Made by a program: the position numbers and the translations under genes. This document shows positions 26,150 through 36,099 of a DNA stretch of 64,000 nucleotides, piece by piece (the stretch's first letter is position 1; every line of letters begins with the position of its first letter). The notes under the pieces are model-generated. The model did not search any database, was not told the origin of the DNA, and saw only the letters and a list, made by a program, of their open reading frames with translations. This DNA is from Halieaceae bacterium (GTDB lineage Bacteria > Pseudomonadota > Gammaproteobacteria > Pseudomonadales > Halieaceae), in contig JANQIO010000178.1 in the NCBI GenBank assembly GCA_028282105.1, positions 21,339-85,338 on the forward strand. Direction: 5' to 3'.

Positions 26150-26941
26150 ATGAGCGAACTCCCGCCACAGACAACGTCGCAATCGCTGCGCGCGCAGATA
26201 CGCACAGGCGCGTTCACCGGCAACACCTCGGGCCATGCGCCCGGCCACGTGCAGTGCAATATCGTCATCCTGCCGAAAGCCTGGGCCGGGGATTTCCTGC
26301 GCTTTTGCCAGCTCAACCCGAAGCCCTGCCCGCTGGTGGCCAGCGGTCAGCCCGGGGACCCGGGGCTGCCCGGCCTCGGCGACATCGACATCCGCACCGA
26401 TGTACCCCGCTACCGCATCTACCGCGACGGAGCACTGGCCGAAGAAGTCACCGATATCCAGGCCCTGTGGCAGGACGACCTGGTGACGTTTGCCCTGGGC
26501 TGCTCCTTCAGTTTCGAAGAGGCCCTGATGGCCGACGGCCTCGAGGTGCGCAACATCGCTGAGGGCGTGAACGTGCCCATGTATCGCAGCACTATCGCCT
26601 GCGCGGAAGCCGGCCCCTTTCGCGGCAATATGGTGGTGAGCATGCGACCGTTCCTGGCGGCGGACGCCATCCGCGCGGTGCAGATATGCACGCGCTTTCC
26701 CTCGGTGCACGGCGCACCTGTGCACCTGGGCGACCCGGCCCTGATCGGCATCGAGGAACTCGACGCGCCAGACTACGGCGACGCCGTGACCATGAAGCCG
26801 GATGAGCTGCCGGTATTCTGGGCCTGCGGGGTGACGCCCCAGGTGGCCCTGGAACAGGCCAGGCCGCCGCTCTGTATCACCCATAGCCCCGGCTGTATGC
26901 TGGTCACGGACCTGCCCAACAGCAGGCTGGCGATTCTTTAG
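26150..26941 (+). CDS. DUF1445 / YcsI-like putative hydro-lyase (D-glutamate cyclase-like)
   Basis: 263 residues of the DUF1445 (UPF0317) family: [14 protein letters not shown] near the N-terminus, [13 protein letters not shown] centrally and [12 protein letters not shown] near the end are its signatures. The family is present in the N-terminal half of the mitochondrial D-glutamate cyclase DGLUCY and is commonly near pxp genes. Here it is the first gene of a run containing pxpABC and a DUF4392 protein, so a role in forming or processing 5-oxoproline is likely but inferred. Confidence 0.87.
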   Translation: MSELPPQTTSQSLRAQIRTGAFTGNTSGHAPGHVQCNIVILPKAWAGDFLRFCQLNPKPCPLVASGQPGDPGLPGLGDIDIRTDVPRYRIYRDGALAEEVTDIQALWQDDLVTFALGCSFSFEEALMADGLEVRNIAEGVNVPMYRSTIACAEAGPFRGNMVVSMRPFLAADAIRAVQICTRFPSVHGAPVHLGDPALIGIEELDAPDYGDAVTMKPDELPVFWACGVTPQVALEQARPPLCITHSPGCMLVTDLPNSRLAIL

Positions 26942-26969
26942 ACACGACTGCTAGCGAACAGGACAGCCC

Positions 26970-27707
26970 ATGTTTTTAAACTGCGATCTCGGTGAGAGCT
27001 TCGGCGCCTGGACCATGGGCCTGGATGCTGAGGTGATGCCCTATATTGACCAGGCCAACGTCGCCACCGGCTTCCATGCCGGTGACCCTGTGGTGATGCG
27101 GCGCACCCTGAAAATGGCCAAAGACCACGGCGTGACCGTGGGCGCGCATCCGGCCTACCCGGACCTGGGCGGCTTCGGGCGCCGTTCCATGGCCTGCTCA
27201 CCGGAAGAGATCATCGCCAGCCTGCACTACCAGGTGGCAGCCATGGACGGCATGGCCCAGGTGGCCGGCGTCGAACTGCGCTACGTTAAACCCCATGGCG
27301 CGCTGTACAACGACATGATGGCGAAAGACGAGGTGCGGGCGGCAATCATCGAGGCACTGGCCAGCTATCACCGCCCACTGGCGCTGATGCTCCAGGCCAC
27401 ACCCGCCGTCGAACAGCACCGCGCCGAGGCCGAGGCCGCCGGCGTCGAAACCTGGTTCGAGGCCTTTGCTGACCGCTGTTACACCGATGACGGCAAACTG
27501 CTGTCGCGGCGCCTGGAAGGCGCGGTACACACCCGCGACAAGATGCTCGCGCAGGTGGAGCAGCTCTGCGACAAGGGCACACTGACCACCGTCAATGGCA
27601 TCGAGTTGCCCATCTCCGCCGACACGCTCTGTGTCCATGGCGACAACGCCGAGGGTGTGGCCGCCATCCGCGACATTCGCGCACTGGTCGACCAGGCCGC
27701 AGGCTAG
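26970..27707 (+). CDS. pxpA: 5-oxoprolinase subunit A
   Basis: 245 residues, LamB/YcsF family: begins LNCDLGESFGAW, followed by NVATGFHAGDP and GVTVGAHPAYPD, the conserved metal/active-site loops of this TIM-barrel-like protein. PxpA works with PxpB and PxpC to hydrolyse 5-oxoproline to glutamate with ATP. All three genes are consecutive here. It begins 28 bases after the DUF1445 gene; the pxpB start is seven bases after its stop. Confidence 0.93.
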   Translation: MFLNCDLGESFGAWTMGLDAEVMPYIDQANVATGFHAGDPVVMRRTLKMAKDHGVTVGAHPAYPDLGGFGRRSMACSPEEIIASLHYQVAAMDGMAQVAGVELRYVKPHGALYNDMMAKDEVRAAIIEALASYHRPLALMLQATPAVEQHRAEAEAAGVETWFEAFADRCYTDDGKLLSRRLEGAVHTRDKMLAQVEQLCDKGTLTTVNGIELPISADTLCVHGDNAEGVAAIRDIRALVDQAAG

Positions 27708-27714
27708 CCCCCGG

Positions 27715-28392
27715 ATGCAGATTCATTTCGCAGGCGAAGACGCCCTGATTGTCTACCTGGGTGAGGAAGCCAGCCCGGACGTGTCAGACCGGGTACAGGC
27801 GGCCGCCGCCGCGATAGAAGCCGCGCTGGGAACCGCACTGGTCGACCTGGTGCCCTCCTACGCCTCGGTGCTGGTGATTTACAACATGCTGGAAATCGAC
27901 CATCTCGCCGCCAGGCAGCGCATTCACGCGGCGCTGGATGCGCTGGAGACCGGCAGCACACGTGAGGGCGCACTGGTCAAGCTGCCGGTCTTCTACGACC
28001 CCGAGGTGGGCCCCGACCTGGAAGCCCTGGCCGACAAGGCCGGACTGACGGTGGACGAGGTCATCAAAATCCATCTGGGCACCGAATACCGGGTGTACGC
28101 AATCGGCTTCGCGCCGGGCTTCGCTTACCTGGGTCAGGTGGATGAGCGCATCGCGGCGCCACGCCTGACCACACCACGGCAATCGGTGCCACGCGGCGCC
28201 GTGGCGATTGCCGATCGTCAGACCGCGGTCTATCCCGCACCCTCGCCGGGCGGCTGGAACCTGATCGGCCGCTGCCCACAGCGTATGTTTGATCCCGCGG
28301 CTTCGCCCACCATGCCGGTGAACGTCGGCGACCGGGTGCAGTTCGAAGCCATCGACCGCCAGGCCTTCCTGGAACTGGGGGGCGCGCTGTGA
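27715..28392 (+). CDS. pxpB: 5-oxoprolinase subunit B
   Basis: 225 residues, KipI/allophanate-hydrolase-subunit-1 family. Motifs FAPGFAYLG, PRQSVPRGAVAIAD and PSPGGWNLIGRCP are diagnostic. With PxpC it forms the ATP-dependent catalytic part of prokaryotic 5-oxoprolinase. ATG 27715 is the first start after the pxpA stop. Its stop overlaps the pxpC GTG by four bases, which implies coupled translation of the two partner subunits. Confidence 0.93.
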   Translation: MQIHFAGEDALIVYLGEEASPDVSDRVQAAAAAIEAALGTALVDLVPSYASVLVIYNMLEIDHLAARQRIHAALDALETGSTREGALVKLPVFYDPEVGPDLEALADKAGLTVDEVIKIHLGTEYRVYAIGFAPGFAYLGQVDERIAAPRLTTPRQSVPRGAVAIADRQTAVYPAPSPGGWNLIGRCPQRMFDPAASPTMPVNVGDRVQFEAIDRQAFLELGGAL

Positions 28393-29330
28393 GCGGTTTC
28401 AGCATTATCAACCCGGGCATGCTGAGCCTGTTGCAGGACGGCGGCCGCTACGGCCAGCATCGGATTGGCCTGACTACCGGTGGGCCGCTGGACCGCTTCG
28501 CCATGAGCTGGGCCAACCGCCTGGTGCACAACGCCTCGGATATCACCGCGGTGGAGGCGAGCTTCGGTGGACTCAAGCTGGAATCCCACATCAACACCCT
28601 GGTAGCTGTCACCGGTGGTGACCAGCCACTGAGTATTAACGGCGCGAAAAAAGCCGCCTGGCGCAGTCATAGGGTGGAAGCCGGCGACATTATCGAACTG
28701 GGTTTCGCCAGGCAGTTCTGCCGCAGCTATCTCGCGGTGCACGGCGGCTTCCAGGTGGAGCCGGATTTTGGCAGCACCGCCACCGTGGTGCGGGAAGGCA
28801 TTGGCGGCCTGTCCGGGCGCAAGCTGGACAGCCGCGACCAGCTTCCCGCCCGCGGCACCACCGAGCGCCAGTGCCTGCAACTGAATGACCCGAACCGCAC
28901 GCCCTACCAGACCGAGGTCACGGTGCGGGTGCTGCCCGGTTACCAGGTGCAGCATTTTCCGCGTCTCGAGCAGCGGCGGTTTTTTTCCGGCATTTACAGC
29001 GTCACCGAGCGGGCCGACCGCATGGGCTACCGCCTGGAGGGCCCCGCCATCGCCTGCGACATCAAGGGTATTCTGTCCGAAGGCATCTGCATGGGCGCCA
29101 TCCAGATTCCGGCTGATGGCCAGCCCATTGTCTTGCTGCAGGACCGCCAGACCATCGGCGGCTATCCAAAGATTGGTTCCGCGCTATCACTGGATACCGG
29201 TAGACTGGCGCAGCTTATGCCCGGTGCCACGGTGCGCTTTGAACCGGTAACCCCCCATGCCGCGGACAACCTGTTCCATATGGCCCACAGCATGCACCAA
29301 CGTATGACCCTGGACCCCGTGAATGACTGA
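28389..29330 (+). CDS. pxpC: 5-oxoprolinase subunit C
   Basis: 313 residues, KipA/allophanate-hydrolase-subunit-2 (biotin-dependent carboxylase-like) family: MLSLLQDGGRYGQHRIGLTT at the start, GGPLDRFAM, and the C-terminal QTIGGYPKIG. It pairs with PxpB. Start is GTG in a GTGA overlap with pxpB. The stop overlaps the next gene start by eight bases, so the operon remains tightly coupled into the DUF4392 gene. Confidence 0.93.
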   Translation: MSGFSIINPGMLSLLQDGGRYGQHRIGLTTGGPLDRFAMSWANRLVHNASDITAVEASFGGLKLESHINTLVAVTGGDQPLSINGAKKAAWRSHRVEAGDIIELGFARQFCRSYLAVHGGFQVEPDFGSTATVVREGIGGLSGRKLDSRDQLPARGTTERQCLQLNDPNRTPYQTEVTVRVLPGYQVQHFPRLEQRRFFSGIYSVTERADRMGYRLEGPAIACDIKGILSEGICMGAIQIPADGQPIVLLQDRQTIGGYPKIGSALSLDTGRLAQLMPGATVRFEPVTPHAADNLFHMAHSMHQRMTLDPVND

Positions 29331-30249
29331 ATCCACCGGCAGCGACAAGGACATGGCGCTGAGCGTCGCCATCGAAGACCTGCTGGTACAGCGGGATCAC
29401 CGCGGCATGGCGAAGGTGCAGGCGGCACTGGAGCCCGGTTACTACCTGCGTGCGGCGCGGGCCCTGCGGGATATCGACGGCACGGTGCTGATCGGCACCG
29501 GCTTCCCGGTAGACGACACCTACGAAACCGACGGCCCGGTAGGCGCGCTGGCCCTGTACGACACCCTGGCATACCTGGGCGCGCAGCCCATGCTGGTGTG
29601 CGGCACACCGCTTTCCGCCACCCTGGCGGAGGACTACCGGGTGCACGACATCGCGGTGGGCAATAGCGCCGGCCGCGTTACCGACCAGGGCATTGAACCC
29701 GTGCGCCTGCGCGGCGGCCGTCGCGCGGGTGATCCGGAGATCAGCACCCTGGACGCCCTGGTGAGCATCAAACCCAGCGCCGTAATCAGCATCGAGCGCC
29801 CGGGCCTCACCGCCGAGGGCCGCTACTACAATATGCGCGGTGAGGATATTACCGAGCGCTGCGCCTGCTTTGATTACTTCGTGGAACTGGCGGGCTGCCC
29901 CACCATCGCGATCGGCGACGGCGGCAACGAAATTGGCATGGGCAATGTGCAGGAGGCTATCCAGGCCCTGGACCTGGAGCCGTCCACCACCCGCTGCGAC
30001 GAATTGCTGGTGGCCGACGTGTCCAACTGGGGCGCCTACGGGCTGATTGCCCTGCTGGGCTACTGGCGCGGCGAGGACCTGCTGGCCCGCATTTCCCCGG
30101 CCGCCCTGCTGGAATACCTGAGTGAACGTGGCAGCGTGGACGGCGTGACCCGCGAGCCCACAGCGACCGAGGATGGTTTCGAGGTGGAAATCGGCGAAAC
30201 TATCCTCAACTCCCTGCGAGAGATAACCGGCTTTGGAGAAGCAGCATGA
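29323..30249 (+). CDS. DUF4392 glutamate cyclase-like protein
   Basis: 308 residues of the family forming the C-terminal half of the mitochondrial D-glutamate cyclase DGLUCY: TGFPVDDTYETDGPVGA, SIERPGLTAEGRYYNMRG and AIGDGGNEIGMG are its signatures. Known activity of the animal enzyme is reversible conversion of D-glutamate to 5-oxo-D-proline and water. Bacterial activity is inferred from homology and context: DUF1445 and pxpABC upstream, D-amino acid aminotransferase (4-base overlap) downstream. Confidence 0.87.
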   Translation: MTESTGSDKDMALSVAIEDLLVQRDHRGMAKVQAALEPGYYLRAARALRDIDGTVLIGTGFPVDDTYETDGPVGALALYDTLAYLGAQPMLVCGTPLSATLAEDYRVHDIAVGNSAGRVTDQGIEPVRLRGGRRAGDPEISTLDALVSIKPSAVISIERPGLTAEGRYYNMRGEDITERCACFDYFVELAGCPTIAIGDGGNEIGMGNVQEAIQALDLEPSTTRCDELLVADVSNWGAYGLIALLGYWRGEDLLARISPAALLEYLSERGSVDGVTREPTATEDGFEVEIGETILNSLREITGFGEAA

Positions 30250-31097
30250 CAATCGCATATCTCAATGGTGACTTCCTGCCGCTGGAACAGGCGCGGATCA
30301 GCCCGCTGGACCGGGGCTTCCTGTTTGGCGACGGCATCTACGAGGTGGTGCCCTCCTACGGCGGCCGCATGGTGGGTTTTGGCCCCCACATGGAGCGCAT
30401 GAAAAACGGCCTGGCGGCGATCGACATCAAACTCGACTGGGATGAAGCGCAGTGGCATAAGGTGTGCGACGAACTGATCGAGAAGAACGGCGGTGGCGAC
30501 CTGGGCATCTACCTGCACGTGAGCCGCGGCGCCGACAACAACCGCAACCACGCCTATCCGCAGGGCATTGAGCCGACGGTGTTTGGCTATACCTTCGACA
30601 TACCGCCGGCGCCCGTGGCAGACCGCGGCACCACCAGGACCTTCACAGTCACTACCACCCAGGACATGCGCTGGAAGCGCTGCAACATCAAGTCCACCGC
30701 TCTGCTTGGCAATGTAATCCACTACAACCAGGGCGACGGCAGCGATGAAACCGTTCTCTACAACGCCGCGGGTGAAATCACCGAAGCCGCTGCCTGCAAC
30801 GTGTTTATCGTCAAGGACGGTGTGGTGGCGACCCCGGATACCGACCACCAGATTTTGCCTGGCATCACCCGCCTGCTGTTGGTGGAAATCCTGCGCGCCG
30901 ACGGCAGCATTCCCGTTGAGGAACGGGTGGTGACACTGGACGAACTGCGCCATGCGGACGAGGTGTGGCTGACCTCCTCCACCAAGGAAGTGGGCCCGGT
31001 GGTGATGATTGATGGCGCCCCGGTCGGCGAAGGCGAGCCCGGACCGGTCTGGGAGCGCGCCCAGGCCCTGTTCTCGGAATTCAAATACGACTACTGA
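30246..31097 (+). CDS. D-amino acid aminotransferase (class IV PLP)
   Basis: 283 residues. Fold-type IV transaminase with RGFLFGDGIYEVV near 23-35, PLP Lys149 in RCNIKSTALLGN and GEITEAAACNVF for the cofactor-binding Glu. The pattern (IYLHVSRGAD) matches bacterial D-alanine aminotransferases better than branched-chain enzymes. It would transfer amino groups between D-alanine and 2-oxoglutarate, giving D-glutamate. Its stop shares one base with the alanine racemase start, linking both genes in D-alanine/D-glutamate exchange. Confidence 0.9.
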   Translation: MTIAYLNGDFLPLEQARISPLDRGFLFGDGIYEVVPSYGGRMVGFGPHMERMKNGLAAIDIKLDWDEAQWHKVCDELIEKNGGGDLGIYLHVSRGADNNRNHAYPQGIEPTVFGYTFDIPPAPVADRGTTRTFTVTTTQDMRWKRCNIKSTALLGNVIHYNQGDGSDETVLYNAAGEITEAAACNVFIVKDGVVATPDTDHQILPGITRLLLVEILRADGSIPVEERVVTLDELRHADEVWLTSSTKEVGPVVMIDGAPVGEGEPGPVWERAQALFSEFKYDY

Positions 31098-32182
31098 TGG
31101 CCCGACCCACCCAGGCCATCGTCGACCTTGAGGCCCTGCGCCACAACTGCCGGCTGGCTCGTTCGCTGAGCAGCGACGGCAAGCTGATGGCGGTGGTCAA
31201 GGCCAATGCCTACGGCCACGGCGCGATACCCGCGGCCAAAGCCCTGGAGCCACTGGTGTCTGCCTTTGCGGTCGCCTGCATCGAGGAAGCGGAAGACCTG
31301 CGCAACGCTGGCGTCGCCCGCCCGATCCTGCTGATGGAGGGCATCTTCCAGGCTGAGGAACTGGAAATCGCCGCCCAACGCGACTTCTGGGTGATGCTGC
31401 AGAACCACCAGCAGTTGGACGAGCTGGACGCTGCGACATTGTCACGGCCGGTCACCTGCTGGCTCAAGCTCGACAGCGGTATGCATCGGCTGGGCTTCTC
31501 CCTGGACGAGTCGGCCGCTCTGTTGGCGCGCCTGCGCGCCAGCCCCAATGCCAGCGGTGATGTGGTCATGGCGACTCATCTGGCCCGCGCCGACGAGTTG
31601 GACAACGACTTTACCCCGCAGCAAATCCGCGTTTTCCGAGGACATACCGCCGCGTTGGGGACTCCCTGCAGCATGGCCAATTCGCCGGGGCTACTGGGCT
31701 GGCCGGAGTCCCGGGATGCCTGGAACCGCGCCGGCGTCATGCTCTACGGACAGTCACCCTTCCCCGAGCCACACCCGCAGGCGGACCAGCTGAAACCGGT
31801 GATGACCCTGCAATCGGAAATCATCGCCCTGCGCGATGTGGCCGCGGGCGAGTCGGTGGGCTATGGCGGCGCCTGGACGGCTCGCCGCGGCAGCCGCATC
31901 GCGACTATCCCGGTCGGCTATGGTGACGGCTATCCGCGCAACGCCGGTAACGGCACACCGGTGCTGGTAGGCGGCCGGCGCGTACCGCTGGTGGGGCGTG
32001 TCTCCATGGACATGATCACCGTAGACGTGACCGACCTGCCGCCGATGGCGGTCGGCGCACCGGTGGAACTGTGGGGAGACCATATCACTGCCAATGAAGT
32101 GGCGTCCCATGCGGGCAGCATCGGCTACGAAATCATGACCCGTATGCTGCCGCGAGTGCCTCGCCGCTACCTGGGTCAGTAA
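31097..32182 (+). CDS. alr: alanine racemase
   Basis: 361 residues, fold-type III PLP enzyme. Lys35 in VVKANAYGHG is the PLP Lys; SVGYGGAWTA and VGYGDGYPRN are the later catalytic Tyr and phosphate-binding segments, and VSMDMITVD follows. It interconverts L- and D-alanine. As last gene of a D-amino-acid operon it may be a catabolic (DadX-like) racemase rather than the one for cell-wall synthesis. Start overlaps the transaminase stop as TGATG. Confidence 0.93.
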   Translation: MARPTQAIVDLEALRHNCRLARSLSSDGKLMAVVKANAYGHGAIPAAKALEPLVSAFAVACIEEAEDLRNAGVARPILLMEGIFQAEELEIAAQRDFWVMLQNHQQLDELDAATLSRPVTCWLKLDSGMHRLGFSLDESAALLARLRASPNASGDVVMATHLARADELDNDFTPQQIRVFRGHTAALGTPCSMANSPGLLGWPESRDAWNRAGVMLYGQSPFPEPHPQADQLKPVMTLQSEIIALRDVAAGESVGYGGAWTARRGSRIATIPVGYGDGYPRNAGNGTPVLVGGRRVPLVGRVSMDMITVDVTDLPPMAVGAPVELWGDHITANEVASHAGSIGYEIMTRMLPRVPRRYLGQ

Positions 32183-32288
32183 CAGCGATTCAATGACACC
32201 TCCCCAGCAGCGCCCGGCAACAAGTCTTAACGTGACCTGGCGCAGCGGCGATTGCTAACATCAGCTTCCCAATGGTCATGAGTCCCCC

Positions 32289-35200
32289 GTGAAACGCTCG
32301 CTACGAATCCTGAGCCTGCTGGTCATTGCCCTGATAGTGTTGCGGGGCGCAGAGTATGTGGTGGAACAGGCGCTCAACCGCGAGCTGCCGCCCCTGCTGA
32401 CTGAGGCGTTGGACATACCGGTGCGCATCGCCCCGTTGCGCGCCGACATCATCACCCTGACGGCCAAGACCGCCCGCTTCGAGATGGGGGAGCCCGATCA
32501 CCTGGCCATCGACGCCGGCGAGGTGTGGGTCAGCCTCAACTGGACGGACCTGTTGAGCGGTGAAATTCGCCTGGTCACCGGCGCCGGCCAGGAGCTGCTG
32601 ATCGATCTGTCCGCCTGGCCAGAAAGCGAGGGGCCGCCGAGCGAGGACTATGCCAACCTGGAGCAGTGGTTGCCCAGCATGCTGGATGTGGGAGACCTGC
32701 GCTACCGGCGCGAAGACGGCAGTGAACTGCATTTCTATAACGCTCGCTGGCGCCGCGCCGGTGACGACAACGCCAGCCTCGCCTGGCAGAGCCGCTTTCC
32801 CACCGGCAACGTTGATATCGATATCGACCTGGCCTCGCTGACAGACTTCCTGTGGCTGCGCGCCTTCCAGGCCTCGATCACCCTGGCCACCGACCAGGAG
32901 CAGTTACCGATATCCGAACTGGGCCTGTCGATCACCCCAACGGCAGACCAGGGCTACCACCTGGAGATCGATGGCGAGCTGGCCGGCATGCCGGTGGATC
33001 TCTCTGCAAATGGCACCGAGGCCTGGGCCCTGCCCCGCGTCTCCAACACCCGCGTCGAATTTGTGAATGCCCCTGAACTGGGCGCATTGATCAAGCTGCT
33101 GACTGCCGACGGCAAGGAGGACGCCTACCAGGGCGAGCTGTCGAGGACGGTGCCCGCCATCAATCTACCGCGCCACGACGGCGAGTTGGATATTGGTGAA
33201 CTGCGCTTCGGCAAGGAGAAGCTCCACGATGTGGGCTTCAGCATGACCACCAGCGGCAGCTACCTGGCATTCACGCGCATTGCCGCCTCCGGCCCCTATG
33301 CACACCTGGTGGCCAGTGCGGCGATCGCCACCGTGGAAGAAGGTTGGCAGGTGGCCCTGGGGGGCGACATGATTGCCAACACCCCGGACAAGGGCATCAT
33401 GGCACGCTACGTGGACTCCCAATGGCTGGCCAAGCGCGGGCGTACCCGGCTTAAAACCCACGGCAACAACTGGGTGCAACTGCTGGACGAGCTGGAGGGC
33501 ACCATGGATCTGGCGGGTGTGCACCGTGGCAGAGTGGAGACCCCGGTATCAGTGCATGCGGAGGTGGACGGTTCACCCGATCGCTTCGCCCTGGAGAACG
33601 TGATGCTGCAGCTTGGCGACTCGACGGTGTCTGGCGAAGTGGCCTTTTCCAGCGTCGACGATCTCTACCTGCGCTTCAGCGCCGAGGGCACACGGCTGGA
33701 CCTGCGCTTCCTGGCGACGGAAGACTCCGCCATGCAAGAGCCCGGGGTGACTGTGCCGACCTTCCTGACCTGGCTGCCTCGCTACAATGTGGACGCCGAG
33801 CTGGATTTTGACGCGGTGGTGCTGCCCGAGTTCGAACTGACCAACCCCAAGGTCAGTATCAATCGCGGCCTGGAAGCCGGCGAGTTCCTGCTATCCGCCA
33901 CCGGTCCCTCAGCGGGCGGGCTGGAAGTGGACTTTGACTACCGGGTGCTCGATTCCGGCGTCGCCGACACCACCCTGGAATTCCGTCTAGACAAGGTCTA
34001 TGTGTCCGAGTTCTTTGGCCTCGGCACCAGCGCCCTGGACAGCCGCACCAGCGGCCTGCTGTCACTCGCGGCCCAGGGCAGTTCGATTCGCGAAGTACTC
34101 AAGCGCGGCCGTGGCGACGCCAGGTTGCAAATTGAGAGGCGGGACGACGGCGACTGGTCGCGGTCTGCGAGCCCGGGAGAGACGGTGACATTCAACGGCA
34201 AACCCTCACTGGCGGTCGAGGACAACGCGGTGGTGGGTGTGGTGTTGGAGGACATTGATATCGATGCCCTGCAGCAGGACGTCACCGGCACGTTTTCCAT
34301 CATCGTGACCCGCGAGCCGGCAATGGTGGCGGACCTGACCTCCACGCGCCTGAATATCGACCGCATCATGGATTTCATTCCCGAGTCGACCGATGCCGCT
34401 GATGAATCCGACACGCTGACGCTCTTGCGCGATGCCGTGCCCGGCCGCATCAGCCTCGCCGTTGACGACCTGGTGTGGCTGGAGCGGGAGTTCAGGCAGG
34501 TCGACCTGGCACTGACCGCCAGGTCCGGCTATTTCGGCTTTGAAAAACTGTCGTTTACTCACAAGAACGCAAGAGTGGACGGTGGGATAGCGCTCAATTG
34601 GAGGGATCCGCAAACCGCTTCACTGAACGCCGATATGCGCATGGAGCAGTTGCGGCTGCTGGAGTTCTTCGGCCTCGAGGAGCAGCGCCTGCGCGACAAG
34701 CTCAGCGCGCCACTGGCGGGCGAACTGAAACTGGCGAGCAGTGGCGACAGCCTGGCCGCGCTGATGGCGCGCCTGAACGGCCAACTTCTGCTGGAGACCA
34801 CCGACCCCAGCGAACCTGCCCCCGACCGCCTGGATATCGCCTTTGAGCAGTTACCCGACGGCAGCCGCATCGCATTTCGCGAGCTCAAGTTCGTGGGCAG
34901 TGATGTGCAGGGCCAGTTGCGCGTGACCACCGGCACGCCCCGGCGTTTCGAGCTGGAGCTGGACGGCGGCACCCTCGACCTCACCCCCTGGGAGTTGGCC
35001 GACACGCCGGCTGTAGACAGGGCCGAGGGCAGCGACACCGGGCCGGTGCGGCAAACCGCACAGGTAGCGCGCAATGTGGTGGGTTTCGCCGGCAGCCTGT
35101 TTGGCGGCAGCGAGCGGGAGACTGAACCGGGAGAGCGGATATTCAGCAGTGAGCCGCTGGAACTGCAGGCGCTGAGCAATACTGACGTGCGGGTAAAAGG

Positions 35201-36071
35201 CCGGCTGGGGCGCATCTACAGTGGCACTATTGTGGCCGAGGACTTCGAGGTGGATGCGAGAATGGCCGAGGGCAAGCTGGCGGTCAGCGTCAACGCTGCC
35301 GAGGCCAATGGTGGGCCGCTAACCGCAAGCTTCAAGTTTGACGGTACAGTTACACCGCCGGCCATGGCACTGGATGTGCAGGGCGTCAACGTACATCGGC
35401 AGCCGGATCAGGGGGGCTACCCCACCTCCATGCACGCCGTCCTGAGCAGCAGCGGTGCCAGCGAAGCCGAGATCGCGGCCAACCTCAATGGCCAGGCCTA
35501 CCTGGAACTGGGCCGCGGGCCGATGGACTACCGCGGCGTGAACTTTCTCACCGCCGATATGGCCAGCAATATGTTCAATGTGCTGATTCCCAATGCCAAG
35601 GAGCGCACCCCTGAAGTGCGCTGCGGGGCCTCGCTGCTGGAGTTCAACACCGGTATCGGCGCTACCCCCTATGGCTATGCGGTGCAAACCCGCTCTGCCA
35701 ACCTGTTGGGGGGCATGGAAATTGACCTGATAGAAGAACAGATGCGCGTGCGCTTCCAGTCGCGCTCCCGCAAGGGCGTGGGCATTTCAATTGGCAACGC
35801 CTTCTCAAGCACCGTCGAACTGGCGGGTCCGCTGAATGATCCGGCCATCGTTCCCAATACCCCCGGCCTGCTGGTGCGTGGCTGGGCCGCCTTCATGACC
35901 GCCGGTCTGTCGGTGCTGGGCGAGAGCGTAATGAACCGCATGCTCGCCAGCGAAGACCCCTGCGGCTCACTGAAGAAGGAAATGCGCAAAAAACTCTGCG
36001 ACAGCGACGCGCCCCTCTCTGATTCCCCACTCGCCTGCCCGGCGACCGACATCACCGCCGCCAAAGGCTGA
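32289..36071 (+). CDS. very large AsmA-like envelope protein
   Basis: 1260 residues: one N-terminal membrane helix (about 5-22), then more than 1200 residues of repeating beta-strand pattern, and a C-terminal AsmA-like region (about 1040-1220: ANLNGQAYLELGRGPMDY). The design matches AsmA/TamB/YhdP-type bridge proteins, which form hydrophobic grooves carrying phospholipid between inner and outer membranes. A C-terminal Cys-containing tail follows the fold. GTG start. It stands alone between the racemase and a repeat array. Exact subgroup not determined. Confidence 0.78.
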   Translation: MKRSLRILSLLVIALIVLRGAEYVVEQALNRELPPLLTEALDIPVRIAPLRADIITLTAKTARFEMGEPDHLAIDAGEVWVSLNWTDLLSGEIRLVTGAGQELLIDLSAWPESEGPPSEDYANLEQWLPSMLDVGDLRYRREDGSELHFYNARWRRAGDDNASLAWQSRFPTGNVDIDIDLASLTDFLWLRAFQASITLATDQEQLPISELGLSITPTADQGYHLEIDGELAGMPVDLSANGTEAWALPRVSNTRVEFVNAPELGALIKLLTADGKEDAYQGELSRTVPAINLPRHDGELDIGELRFGKEKLHDVGFSMTTSGSYLAFTRIAASGPYAHLVASAAIATVEEGWQVALGGDMIANTPDKGIMARYVDSQWLAKRGRTRLKTHGNNWVQLLDELEGTMDLAGVHRGRVETPVSVHAEVDGSPDRFALENVMLQLGDSTVSGEVAFSSVDDLYLRFSAEGTRLDLRFLATEDSAMQEPGVTVPTFLTWLPRYNVDAELDFDAVVLPEFELTNPKVSINRGLEAGEFLLSATGPSAGGLEVDFDYRVLDSGVADTTLEFRLDKVYVSEFFGLGTSALDSRTSGLLSLAAQGSSIREVLKRGRGDARLQIERRDDGDWSRSASPGETVTFNGKPSLAVEDNAVVGVVLEDIDIDALQQDVTGTFSIIVTREPAMVADLTSTRLNIDRIMDFIPESTDAADESDTLTLLRDAVPGRISLAVDDLVWLEREFRQVDLALTARSGYFGFEKLSFTHKNARVDGGIALNWRDPQTASLNADMRMEQLRLLEFFGLEEQRLRDKLSAPLAGELKLASSGDSLAALMARLNGQLLLETTDPSEPAPDRLDIAFEQLPDGSRIAFRELKFVGSDVQGQLRVTTGTPRRFELELDGGTLDLTPWELADTPAVDRAEGSDTGPVRQTAQVARNVVGFAGSLFGGSERETEPGERIFSSEPLELQALSNTDVRVKGRLGRIYSGTIVAEDFEVDARMAEGKLAVSVNAAEANGGPLTASFKFDGTVTPPAMALDVQGVNVHRQPDQGGYPTSMHAVLSSSGASEAEIAANLNGQAYLELGRGPMDYRGVNFLTADMASNMFNVLIPNAKERTPEVRCGASLLEFNTGIGATPYGYAVQTRSANLLGGMEIDLIEEQMRVRFQSRSRKGVGISIGNAFSSTVELAGPLNDPAIVPNTPGLLVRGWAAFMTAGLSVLGESVMNRMLASEDPCGSLKKEMRKKLCDSDAPLSDSPLACPATDITAAKG

Positions 36072-36099
36072 TACGGCTTCAGCACCAACGACTGGGGCA

